The notes beneath the pieces were generated by a model. The model was given only the letters and a program-made list of their open reading frames with translations, did no database searches and was not told where the DNA came from. This document shows, in pieces, positions 13,698 to 24,740 of a stretch of DNA of 64,000 bases (position 1 is the stretch's first letter; every line of letters begins with the position of its first letter). The position numbers were made by a program, and so were the translations under genes. This DNA comes from Lingula anatina (Eukaryota; Brachiopoda; Lingulata; Lingulida; Lingulidae): contig NW_019773625.1 of NCBI RefSeq assembly GCF_001039355.2, forward strand, positions 923,079 to 987,078, written 5' to 3'.

Positions 13698-15442
13698 ATG
13701 AGCAGCTCGGAGGAGGTGTCATGGATCTCTTGGTTTTGTGGACTTAGAGGCAATGAATTCTTCTGTGAGGTAAATTATGCTCCCTACAGTAAAGTTCAGT
13801 CAAGTTTACTGTCCTTACATTTTAAAAGGATTTTTGAACTAGGATTTACAGTGGTTAAATTAAACCGATATTCGTTATTGTTTGAACCAGCTTCTTTAAA
13901 TAAATAAATGAATTGTATGGTTTTGATTTCAGGTTGATGAGGATTATATTCAAGACAAATTTAACTTGACAGGGCTGAATGAACAGGTGCCCCACTATAG
14001 ACAGGCTCTGGACATGATCCTGGACCTAGAGCCAGGTGAGAATTAGCTCAAAATTTTTATATATTTTGCTCCCCTTTTTCCCTGCCTCCCTTGTATAAAA
14101 AGTTTGTTTGTTTTTGCTATAGAATCATATTTAGAAAAGGTAAAATGTCAATATTTAATATTGTCAATATATGAAAATCTTGCAAAAATCATGATTTAAT
14201 TGGACATTTTAGTGCTTTTGGCTATTATTTATAGAAAGAAAGTTGTAGTTATATCTCGTATTAAATTTGTCAAATTTATTTTCAGATGATGAATTAGAAG
14301 ACAATCCAGGTACTAGTGATCTCATAGAGCAAGCTGCAGAGATGTTGTACGGACTCATACATGCCAGATATATCATGACAAATAGAGGAATAGCACAAAT
14401 GGTGAGGAACTGTGCTTTCTAGTAATATAATGACTAATCAAAGCATAGCAAAAAGGGGTTAATGTTTTATGTAGCATTAGAAGTTAAAGGGATAATAACT
14501 CTTCGTATGAGATCTATATTTCACAATAAAAACCTTGTGAATAACTCACAGAAATATAATATATTCTGTTTTACCACAAAAACAGCAGTTATAGCTATTA
14601 TTCTGATATCTGAGCTTGTCTTTAGACCACGTGACCTCCATTGAAGGCTATACTCTGTTAAAATCTCTTAAGAGATTTTAACAAAAAACCAAACTTTTTA
14701 GAAAAAAACCAGGGACTAACTTTGAATGTAAAAATGGATTCATTAACCATTGGTAAGTATGGGAAAATTGTTGTTTACTCCAGGAAAATTCATTTTTTGG
14801 CCGAAACGAAGAGTTATTATCCCTTTAATAGGTCACTTCAGGATTGTAGGAGTCTTTTGTTTGTGTGTTAGAGATGATTACGAAATTGGTTGTGTGTGAT
14901 AAAAGATATTTTTGTGTGAAGATAAGCACTTGGAGGAAATTCACCAATTTTATTCCGTTCTCTTTACAATCATATACATCTGTGGTGCAAGCGAATTCAT
15001 TGAGGTACCGATTTTTATGGCACAGTATGTTCAAATGGCAAAATATCCTTGTTTCAGATTGAGAAATGGCAGCAGGGAGACTTTGGCTACTGTCCCAGGG
15101 TGTATTGTGAAAATCAACCCATGTTACCAATAGGTAGGGCAAATAAAAAACAATTTGTTTTTGTTTTATTTCTTTTATTTAATTAAATAATTATAATTTT
15201 TTTTTGTGTGTGTGGGGGATGGGGGTGGGTGTTGTCAAACCAACTACATGCTAAATTGACCCAATAGCACTTTTATGATCAATCATACAACTGTATGTGA
15301 CATAAACACAGGCCTTGGGTCAAGCGCCAGAAATTCCAAAATTGAAGCTGGAACTGTTACATTTATTCAGTAACTTGTCACCATTTCTGCTTTGGTAGAT
15401 TCTTAGATACTGGCATCTTGAAGGGCTTGTAGACTTAGATTT

Positions 15443-15476
<34 letters not shown>

Positions 15477-18400
15477 TTTCATTATGAAGGCATAATTAGA
15501 TTATAAGGATGCTATAAACCTTTAAACAATGACCCCCCTGTTTCTCTGTAGAGTTTTTAAATCAACTCTGGTTAAGTTGATAGGACTGGCAAAAATATGT
15601 GAATTGTTATAATGTGCCCTTTGTTTTTATACAGGTAAATTTTGTCTAAATATTTTTAAAATCACTAGAATCTGGAATTGTGGAACAGAAGTTATAATGA
15701 AAATATCTACGGAGTGAGTCTTCATATTTTAAGTCACTTGTAGAAGGTTACAGTGGCTTGTAAATACTTGTCAGTTCATTTCTGTACTTAATAAGATGAA
15801 ATTTCTCCCTCAGGTTTATCAGATGTTCCAGGTGAGGCTATGGTAAAACTATACTGTCCAAAATGCCAAGATGTCTACACACCGAAGTCATCGCGGCACC
15901 ATCACACCGATGGTGCCTACTTTGGTACGGGGTTCCCACACATGTTATTCATGGTGCACCCAGAATACAGGCCGAAGAGACCAGCCAACCAATTTGTACC
16001 CAGGTATGTTTTTTTTTTTTTTTTCAATTTTCTTATGTGGTTTTCAAGTTTGCTGAGATTGATACTTTATCGCTATGCCAGAATCAAGCTTGTGTTTTTG
16101 AAATGTGGGGTATGCGCTTAGTTAAAGACAGCTTTATATTTCATTTGTCCAAAAAAGGACACTTTGAACTATCACATAATTTAGAGGGAAGGTAGGTCTT
16201 CATCTATGATTTGGCTTTTTTGAATGCTAATTATTTTAGAATACAAATAATACCAGGACTGTCTTTTAAGTTGGTAGAACTGAAACTTGTGTTAGATGCT
16301 AAAAACAAAATCTTGTTTGATATCAGAAATCCCCTGGCATTATCCCTTATTTGCTTTTTCATTTATTATTTTGTATTTGAAATTGAGGCTTTAGATTGCG
16401 TAGTGCATTTACACCATGCCCTGTTATATTAAATTTTCCATTGCCAGATTAAAGAATTTTGTTTTGAAATTGTAAATTACTAGCATGATTGAACTGCGTG
16501 TAAAATAACAGTATAAGATAAAGACAATTCAAATAGATAATTTATGCACAGTTATCATTTTCCCTCCTAAGACAAAAAAGTGGATTATTATATTTCTCTG
16601 AAGAATGTCTCAGTCTTTAGCTGAAATTTTAAGGCAGTTCTCAAGGCAAGAGCAATATTCCTTCTCCATTTTTTCTTGCAAATTGTACTTTAATTTTTCC
16701 TTGTCATTTATGATATTAGTTTTATATTATTTTTTTCTGGAATATTTCTGGTCAAACAGATCCTTCTTCCACCTCTTCCCTTCCCCCCCCCCCCCCCCCC
16801 CCCCTGAAAAAAAAAAAAGGAAAAAAAACTTAGAAGAAATTGATTTAGAAAGAAAAACAATTTAATACTCTCCAGATCTGAGAGTTTCAAGTCACCACTT
16901 GAGAACACGGATCAATGTTGTACTGCACTTAAGTCGTAATCTCTCCAATATGTCATATACAGCTCGTTAATTCCTGGAACTTGGCAATAAAAGACGAACC
17001 CATAGCTGGCAGGGAGCAGGTCTTCTTTTCACAAAACTGGGTGATAGCTTCTCATTGATCACTCTTGCTGTCTTGATTGATTTTAATGTTAGCATTAATT
17101 GTATGCTTTAAAAGTATTTCCAACAACACCCATGGTCTAAGCTATCTGACCTCATGGACAAACTGTGTTCGACCATTATTTAGAAGACAATTTATTTAGA
17201 AATTCTCTCAGCTTGAGGTCATACAATTTTATGATCCTGCCAGATGTAATATTGAACTGTCTGCAAATTTCCAAGCCTGTATTTGCTGGATTGATCGTGT
17301 GAAATAATCTTTGATTACCTCCCTGTCCAAAAATAGAAAGTAAAATGAAAATTAGTTTATGAAGTTAAGCAGAATATTGTAAGCTCCTAATACACTCCCC
17401 CCAGGGTGACCCCCCACCCCCACCCCCACCCCCACTTTATCAATCTGTATATTTTATCTACAGTCTGTTTGACCAGAATATTGATTGTAATGGGTCCTGT
17501 CTCACAAAAGAATTTAAGTTAAAGTTGTTTGAAGCTAAGCCTGCTTAGAATTTGTAGCCAACTAAACAACATTTCACTAAAAATCTTAAAAGATGTTTAC
17601 TTTATTTTTTTTAAAGTTTACTCACACTGGTGACTAGAGCCTATGAAGGGATGATAGCTGAATATTGTGTGGACAAAATGTTTATGAAATGCTTGAAGAC
17701 AGTGTGAAGTTGGGGTTCTCCAGTTGGCTATCCAAGTTAAGCAGTCTTAGAAAATCCAAAAGCCTAAGTTCTTTATTGAGACAAGTTTAGTTCCACAAAA
17801 GGAGTTTAGACAGACAGTTGGTCTAAACTGGGTGATTGAATATTTTAGTCTACTTCCATTTAGGAGAAATTCATACTAGTCCACTGAAGAAGAAACTTCA
17901 GATTTGAAACCCATTTAGAACTATTTAAAAAAACTAGTGGGTGCAATATCACATATGAGTGGACTATGACTGATTGATCTCAAATAAAAGTAGACGTTAA
18001 TTTTGGTCTTAAAGTTTAGAACAATTTTTAGTCTGTAGTTCTTTTGTAGAACTGCCCTATCATCATCTTGGTCTTTTTTATAATATTTTTGTATGTGCAT
18101 GGTATCGGTGAAGGGCTCTCCTTATCCAGCTGACTGAATAGTAGTGGTCTTTTATTTTAGAAACCCTCTTCTATATGGACATTGAAATACCATACAGCTG
18201 TTTCTGACCATTAAAATCCACTAGCACTTGAAACCAACAATATATCCAAAGCATCTTCAAAATAAATCGCCCTGGAAATGTGTCGGGTTTAACTCCAAAA
18301 TTTAAATTTAAATAATTTGGTATGAAATGAAACTTTTTTGAAAGACCTAACTTTGTACTGTATTTATGTTATGGACATGAACATCTATATTTTAAATTAT

Positions 18401-19073
18401 ATTTTCCTTTCTTTGCTGCTTGGAAAGTGAAGTTTTTTATAGTTTATCAAAATTGATTAACAGAATTTGGCTTGAGGACTGATTGAAATTATACTGCTGA
18501 GTAAAGAAGCATGTGTTGCTTCAAATGGATTTCTTTAAAAAATATCTTGTATACATTTGGCTTGAGTATTTGGAGGAAAGATGATACTGCGGCTGTTGTT
18601 TTTTGAAGTGCTCTTCCAGAAATTGTCATGAGGGGGATGGTTGGTTGGCACACACAAAAAAAAAAAAAAAGAAAGAAAGAAAAAAGAAAAATTGTCAGGA
18701 AAAATATACTCATGCAAGTTTTTAAGTCATCCATGTGAAAGCCCTAATGCAAAGCTGAAATCTTACAAACTCACAGGTTGGCTTCTCCAATACTGTAGAA
18801 ATGTAAAGGGCATGTTTTAGCCACTGAAAAAATGATAAAGTTTACAAGGGAAAGGGAACTGCTAGACAGTTTCAGTATTGCCAGCCAGCCACCAGTTTCC
18901 CCTCCATGTGTGTAAAAGACTGTTTTTGGATCGGCAAGTGATTGGTGTTCTTCCTATATCATTGTAGGCTGTATGGGTTCAAGATCCATCCCCTGGCTTA
19001 TCAGCTTCAGTATCAGGCAGCAGTTAACTTCAAACTACCCATGCGGGGAATGTACAACAACGGCAAACGCTAA
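13698..19073 (+). CDS. CSNK2B: Casein kinase 2 regulatory subunit beta, isoform with proximal last exon
   Basis: Six coding exons: 13698-13769, 13933-14035, 14286-14401, 15058-15133, 15814-16003 and 18968-19073. All junctions are GT-AG and phases fit, giving 220 residues. The protein starts [20 protein letters not shown], with the N-terminal serine cluster that CK2 autophosphorylates. It carries the acidic loop ([12 protein letters not shown], about residues 55-66), then the four zinc-ligand cysteines in YCPRVYC and YCPKC that form the dimer interface. The block ending [12 protein letters not shown] leads into the last exon ([15 protein letters not shown]...), where the segment binding the catalytic alpha subunit ends. 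CK2beta assembles the alpha2beta2 holoenzyme and steers substrate choice. An untranslated first exon ending at 13269 is likely, and its acceptor precedes 13690. The vertebrate protein is 215 residues. Confidence 0.97.
16004..18967 (+). other. CSNK2B intron 5
   Basis: A 2.96 kb intron between GTATGT and TTGTAG borders. It holds a poly-C/poly-A tract at 16784-16832 and C-rich repeats at 17398-17435. I found no second gene. The ORFs here are low-complexity translations. Confidence 0.85.
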
Positions 19074-19204
19074 CCACCACCACCACCACCACCACCACCC
19101 ATGTCAATGTATCTCCTAATTTCTACTACTACAACTACAACTAGCATCCTATGGGAAGTACTTACTACTACTACTACTATTACTACTGCAACTACTACTA
19201 CTAN
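19072..19204. repeat. (CCA)n and (CTA)n microsatellites after the proximal stop codon, ending at a lone N
   Basis: A CCA repeat starts in the stop codon of the proximal CSNK2B isoform (19071-19073). It is followed by an interrupted CTA/TAC repeat that runs to a lone N at 19204. It would be part of the 3' UTR of that isoform. Its length in the genome is uncertain because of the N. Confidence 0.85.
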
Positions 19205-22200
19205 GCAACACTGCCCAATGCTAAATGTGCTTAATTAAAGCCTCAGTTGAGGATTCCAAGGACAGTGAGGGGCCTTTTCACATCGAGCTCTCTAACTTTG
19301 CGTTTCATCTTCAGAAATCTGTTTTGAGAGGTGTTGCTATGTAATAATGCTACAAGGTAATTCACTTGCTTCTTGTTGTTTGGGTTTGAAAAATTCTACC
19401 TGAGGCATATGTTTTTTAATATAACAAAGTGTAAATATGCAGGAAAATAATCAAAAGGTCAGTGGAAAGAAATTAGCTGCTGTTTGTTTATTGGCAGGGT
19501 AGAGAAGGGAAGTTTTGTCCTGGTGATTTTTTTTTTTTTTTTTTTTTTGCATGATAGCTGGTCTATTATGCTGCTGATCTTTCATAATAGAAATCTGATG
19601 AGGGAACGCTTAAATAGGGCACTTGATGTGAAAAGGCATTAACATACCATAAGGGTTTGGAAACAAGAAATCTTGTAAAAACACTGTGCACCATATTACT
19701 AGTAAACAAGGTATTTTATGGTTCAGCAGGATAAATTTGAACCTTTTCAGTATTTTGAATATAAAAAAACAGCTGATATTACCAATTATGTCATTTGATT
19801 CTCATTTGTATTAATTTTTATTTTATTATTTTATCTAAGTTACACATAATCTATTTATTCAGTTTTTAAATCAGAATGAAAAAGAGGTATTATACTTCAA
19901 AATGCAGCTTGTGTCACCTAATTTATGAATTAATCCATTGTTTTATTATTTAAATACAATGTCATTGTAATTTTTTGACATTAAGTCACTCAAAAGATGA
20001 CACGTTTTTTTTTTTTTTTTTTTTTTTTTAATTTTCTGCCAAACATTTAGTTTATTTCTTACTTCATCTCCAAATAGTTAAGGTAATTTTGATAACAAGT
20101 TTCCTAATATTTCTTATGTTTTGATTCCTTTGTTGATAAATACTTGGGTTTACTGCTTTGAACATTTCATATATAAGAGCCAAATCAAAGGAAAACAATT
20201 AGAATTGTGAAGAGATTAAAAGGCTGTGAATGAAATATTTACATCTATGTACATTTTGTTTTGTGTCATTAAATGTATCCCATCTGGAAATTAATCATTT
20301 TCTATTAATTTAATAAAATTATTGTCAAGATCTCTAATTTTGCCAGCAAATGAATTATACTAAGTTATATATATATTTTATCAGATAAAACGTGCTATCA
20401 CCCTTTTTTCATAAGAGTTTTTTACTTTATTTTTAAAATGTCATTCATTTAAAAAAATGAAGCAACAGTTTTATAACTTGATTATGTAAGTTTACTCTTT
20501 TATAGGCAGATCTCTGAAATTATTGAAAAATTTGTTACTGATAAGGTAATACTTGTTGCAGGTAAATGTTTTTTTTAATGTAGCATACTGAATAAAGATG
20601 GGCCTTTTAGATTGCTGTCAAAAAATTTGGGCTCTACAATATTCAGACCATGAATAATGTAAAAGGTCTTCATAAAGTAGATGTTGTATTGGGTTGAGGT
20701 TTGCCTTAAATAATGGTAAGTTTATACACGTATAATGTTGTTCAAATTAAAGCATTTAAGTCCTGGAGAAAGAAAGTAGAATTTTGACCCTTTGTTGTGA
20801 AAGTTAGTTTTATTGGTTATATCTTTTTAATTTTATTTTATTAAAATACATTGTTTATGGCTATGTCGTCAAAGGGAAGAAGAAACATGATATATGGTAG
20901 TTAGTTTTGGTCCATCCAGTATTAGATATATGTATTTAAGAAACTTTTCATATTATATGGCATTCCACTTTGGTAACATAATCACATTTGTGTCTTGAAT
21001 TCAACAATAAAGTGTATAAAGTAATAGTGTGTTGAGAATTAAAGTTAAGATGATTACTGATTACTCAGTCCACACATCCTAAGAAACTGTTTCTAATGTA
21101 CTAGTATAATCACCAGGTTCTCTGTGTTCTACTAAATGCCAGGAGGCAGCTTTTTAGTCAGTAAATGGATTGCAGTCAGCGAGAATCCCTGACATAACTC
21201 GTTCTGAAGTGTCCTCAAGAAAATGGAGATGCTTAAAAAAAAGACATGCCCTATTCATTCTAGGAGAAAATTTTTGTTATCTTGATTTAGCTTAATTTTG
21301 TTTTTGACTTAGAGGAAATTGAAAGAGAAAAGACAAAGAAAAAGCCAGTAATGTGGCAGATCTTTTGCCCTCAAGGCTGTCTGTGACATGATATTATGCA
21401 AGAGAGAGGAAAATATTTTAAATTTCTGGGTTTTGGGCAGCTTTAAGAATCTCGCTTGTTGAAAACACGTCAGTAACGATCTGACAAAGGGGACTTCCTT
21501 TTGTATAGAATTTGACTTCGTATAATTGAAAATAAGGTACGGTAATTACATAATTCGGACATCAGGATTTTTTAAATGCCCCCCCCCCCCCCCCAAATGT
21601 TTTGTTACACCTTATAATGCAGATTCAAAAGCTTTAAAAAGTTATTTGGCTTCATATTAGAAAACGCATTGTTTGTCTGAAAATGATAAATTTTGAAGAT
21701 TTAGGACTTTATATAAAGTGGGAGCATTTGGAAATTTTACATCCAAGTAATTACCACATATAGCAGTAAAATACTAAGGTTGATGTTTAACTGTTTTTAA
21801 ACTAATCTGACTTAATCTGCCACGGATATGGGTTTTGTTTTATAGATAATAAAATTAACATTGAGTAGGTCTTTAGTACTACATGAACTGGCGTGTTGAA
21901 TAAAGATTTTAATCTCAAAAGACAAAATGAATTGGACACTAAGTTTGAAAAATCAGATAAGGAAGTGGTGTCGGAAGGATCTGCAATAACATGTCAGTGT
22001 CCTTTATGATATAGCTGTAACATGATTATGTGTGACATGTATTACTCTATGACTCTAAGTAATAAGTAAACATTAAACTTTGTGAACTGTTTTTTAGTTG
22101 TTGTTCTTTTGATTACCATAATGGTGAGTGACAGGCAAAATTGACGATGTAAAAATTGACCCCTTGGAAAGATTGATGTAAAAATATTAATTCAAAAACT

Positions 22201-22963
22201 ATGATTGTGGATTTAAAAATTTATTGTTAATTTTTGGGTATCAGTCTAAATTATCATGAAATACAGAAATTAACTAGGGTTTAACTTTAATGCCACTGTT
22301 ATTTTGTAATTTAAATTTCCTCCACATTAACATCAGTAGCAACTTGCCATATCTGCTTTGGTGTGGTTTTGCAATTTTATCAAAGTCATTTTTTGAGGAT
22401 TTTTCTTTTTCTTTGTGAAAGTGGCTGGATTTTGTAGGAAAAAAAAAAACGATTACAAGTACAGGGAATTCATGATAGGGAGGGCGTTTTCCTCCTTTTT
22501 TATGCTCATCACTTTAATATTTCTGAAATTTAAAAAGGTGAATGGTCAAAACTATTGAATGTGGTTGTATACATGTTTTCTTGCATGCCTTTTGCCTGTC
22601 AGAAGATAAATTCTTCAGCTGTGATATGTACTAAGAATAAAGCAGTGATTCTGCCTCAATCAACTAATGCTGGAATTTTTGTTTACCTCCAATATTTTGA
22701 TGTCTGTCTAGAGCATCTTCACCAGGGAATCAGCAAAACAATTTCAGCATTGGTTGTTGATTGAAGAAAAATCACTACTTAATTCTCTTGGCAGTGAGTT
22801 TTTTAATTCTCTTGGCAGTGAGTTTTGATATATATTGACATCAAGCACTCTAATCTGTCTCTATTATTTAAAAGTGTGATATTAAATGGTGTTTAAAAGT
22901 TGGTATGCAGAGTTTTCTTTTAAGTGGCTGTTTCTAATCGCATCTTGTCTTTTCTTTTTGCAG
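19205..22963 (+). other. 3' UTR of proximal isoform / intron before distal CSNK2B exon
   Basis: AT-rich sequence with T runs (about 19530-19548, 20006-20029) and a poly-C run (about 21581-21594). A 21-bp sequence is repeated directly at about 22780-22822. No independent gene is supported. It is 3' UTR or downstream DNA if the proximal exon is used, and intron if the distal one is. Confidence 0.6.
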
Positions 22964-23084
22964 ACTGTATGGCTTCAAGGTGCACCCCCTGGCCTACGAG
23001 TTGCAGTATGCGGCTGCCGCACGGACGCGCTCATCTGGAATGTCGAGACCAAGAACATCTGCCAGGTCGCCAGTCTACAAATAG
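22964..23084 (+). CDS. CSNK2B: CSNK2B alternative last coding exon (distal)
   Basis: Preceded by a strong pyrimidine tract and CAG, this exon has the same phase as the exon at 18968. It encodes the homologous LYGFKVHPLAYELQYAAAA, then a different Ser/Arg-rich tail (RTRSSGMSRPRTSARSPVYK) and a TAG stop. Joined to exon 5 (ending 16003) it gives a 225-residue CK2beta. The two last exons share LYGFK.HPLAY.LQY at identical positions, so they probably arose by exon duplication and are used as alternatives. The distal exon is more GC-rich than its surroundings, with little sign of decay. The tail offers several Ser/Thr sites that the proximal form lacks. Actual use needs transcript evidence. Confidence 0.85.
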
Positions 23085-23519
23085 GGACCCCAATCCAGCC
23101 TTTGTATTTGTATGCCTTTTGCTTCTACTACTGCTAGCATGGAGCGGGCAGTCTTTGCCTTGCCCAGCCATAGATTCTTGTAACAAGCTCTCAGCAGTCA
23201 GCAAAGGAGTTTTTTTTTTTTGTTGATAAAGAAACTAAAACATTTTCCCATTCAGACCTGTCAACTCTTTATTCTATTTTCAATGACAATTTCAATATTT
23301 ACTGAGTTGCTCACTCTCCAAAATTGCATTTTTGATATGTTTTATTTCTTAAGCAGCTGCTTGGTGATGTAAACATCTCTAAATATGGCTGTAAGTTGAT
23401 TAATTTTGCTGAGGCTTTTTACAAGAATTTTCTGCTTGCCTTTTCAAACCCAAAATGCAGGATGTTTGGCGATCTCATATTCACCATTCATATGTAGAAG
23501 TCTTAATCAAGGATATGTG

Positions 23520-23900
23520 TCTTCAGTGGGAATTACCCGAGATAACCCTAAAGTTAGCATAAAATCAAGCAAGATTGAGTGCGATGTGGAGGGGGGGGGT
23601 CAGAAATAACGGCAGACTAAGGAGTGCAGTACACCAACAAATAAAAACTGACAATTTTTTTCAACAGATATTTTTCTGTTAGTTTTCCAAGTTCCATTCA
23701 ATTGCACAACAATGCACAATAGCCTTGTTGCTTTCTAAGAAGACATCCCTGTATGTGGAATTTCACCCTTATCACTAAAAAAAGTTAACCCAACTTAATG
23801 TGGAATCTTGCACATTTTCGCATCTCATATGACAACACGATGTGGAGGACCTAGTTTTAGGCTGTCTCGGATGATTTCCATTTCATTGCGCGAAAAGGTG
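23520..23900 (+). repeat. Dispersed repeat, second copy of a family also at 1960-2380
   Basis: Blocks such as ATCAAGCA(A/G)GATT, TCAGAAATAA.GGCAGACTA and GTTTTAGGC.(A/G)TCTCG.ATGATT occur in the same order and spacing at 1995-2380 (and 6880-7180) and here. Divergence is moderate. I cannot assign a class. The copy here keeps the stretch of about 60 bp that repeat copy 2 of the first 10 kb has lost. Confidence 0.7.
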
Positions 23901-24567
23901 ATTTTTTCTCTCCTCAACAATAATATCTGTCAAAGTGGGGGCTAAGGTAGAACTTAGTGTGATAATTTTTTAGGAGTGTCATAAAATACTTTCCTCTCCC
24001 CTGGGTCATGCTGTCCTTAGTTGTTTCAGCTATTTTTAGTAGTCACAGTTATGAGTTTCCAACACACGGAAAACTTCAGATGAAGTTCAGTGACAAATAG
24101 TAAATTTGTTTTACATCAATTCTTATACATCTTGGTGCTGGTAAACAATATTGATTTGAGCTGGGTATTAGAATAAACATGATTTCTCTATTGAAGATTT
24201 CAAAATTAATTCTGAAAGTACTAGTTACATCTGTTGCACTGCTTATTATCCTTATGGGTGAAGGTCCTGGGTGAATGTGAGTCAACAAGTGAAATGGATC
24301 CAAAAATTGATTTAACAAAACAATATTGCCTTGAGCTTCAGATGGTTTGGGTCCCTAATAAAATCTTCTTTTGCCTTTCCTCTCTCAGGGAATGGTAGGT
24401 TCTCTTTAATAGAACATTGATTGAATAAAACTACTAAGAAGAGGTTTTTTTTTACTAGTAAAACTAGGATTGGCTGAAATTTGACTAGAGTTTTCATGGA
24501 GATATCAGGGTGTAAGAGTGGATTCAGGTCAAGTTGATCTGCAGACAAACAAATCCCCGTCCGATCC

Positions 24568-24740
24568 ACCTGAAAGCAATGCCGACTAATCTCCTGATGG
24601 TCTCCCAGCCTCCACACATGCCGTTACTGCTGGGGACTAGCAATTAAAACTCGGAGCCAAGATTTAATCCGTTTAATCATGTGTGGAGGCTGGGCAACCA
24701 TCACGGGATTAAGGCAACTTAATGGGGTCGGCCATATGTA
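24568..24740. repeat. Inverted-repeat element (MITE-like)
   Basis: Arms 24596-24620 and 24678-24702 are near-perfect reverse complements (CCCAGCCTCCACACATG against CATGTGTGGAGGCTGGG). Weaker pairing extends outward. The outer sequence GATCCACCTGAAAGC resembles GATCCACTTGAAAGC in the element near 30.5 kb, so they may belong to one family. I found no clear target-site duplication. Confidence 0.6.
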
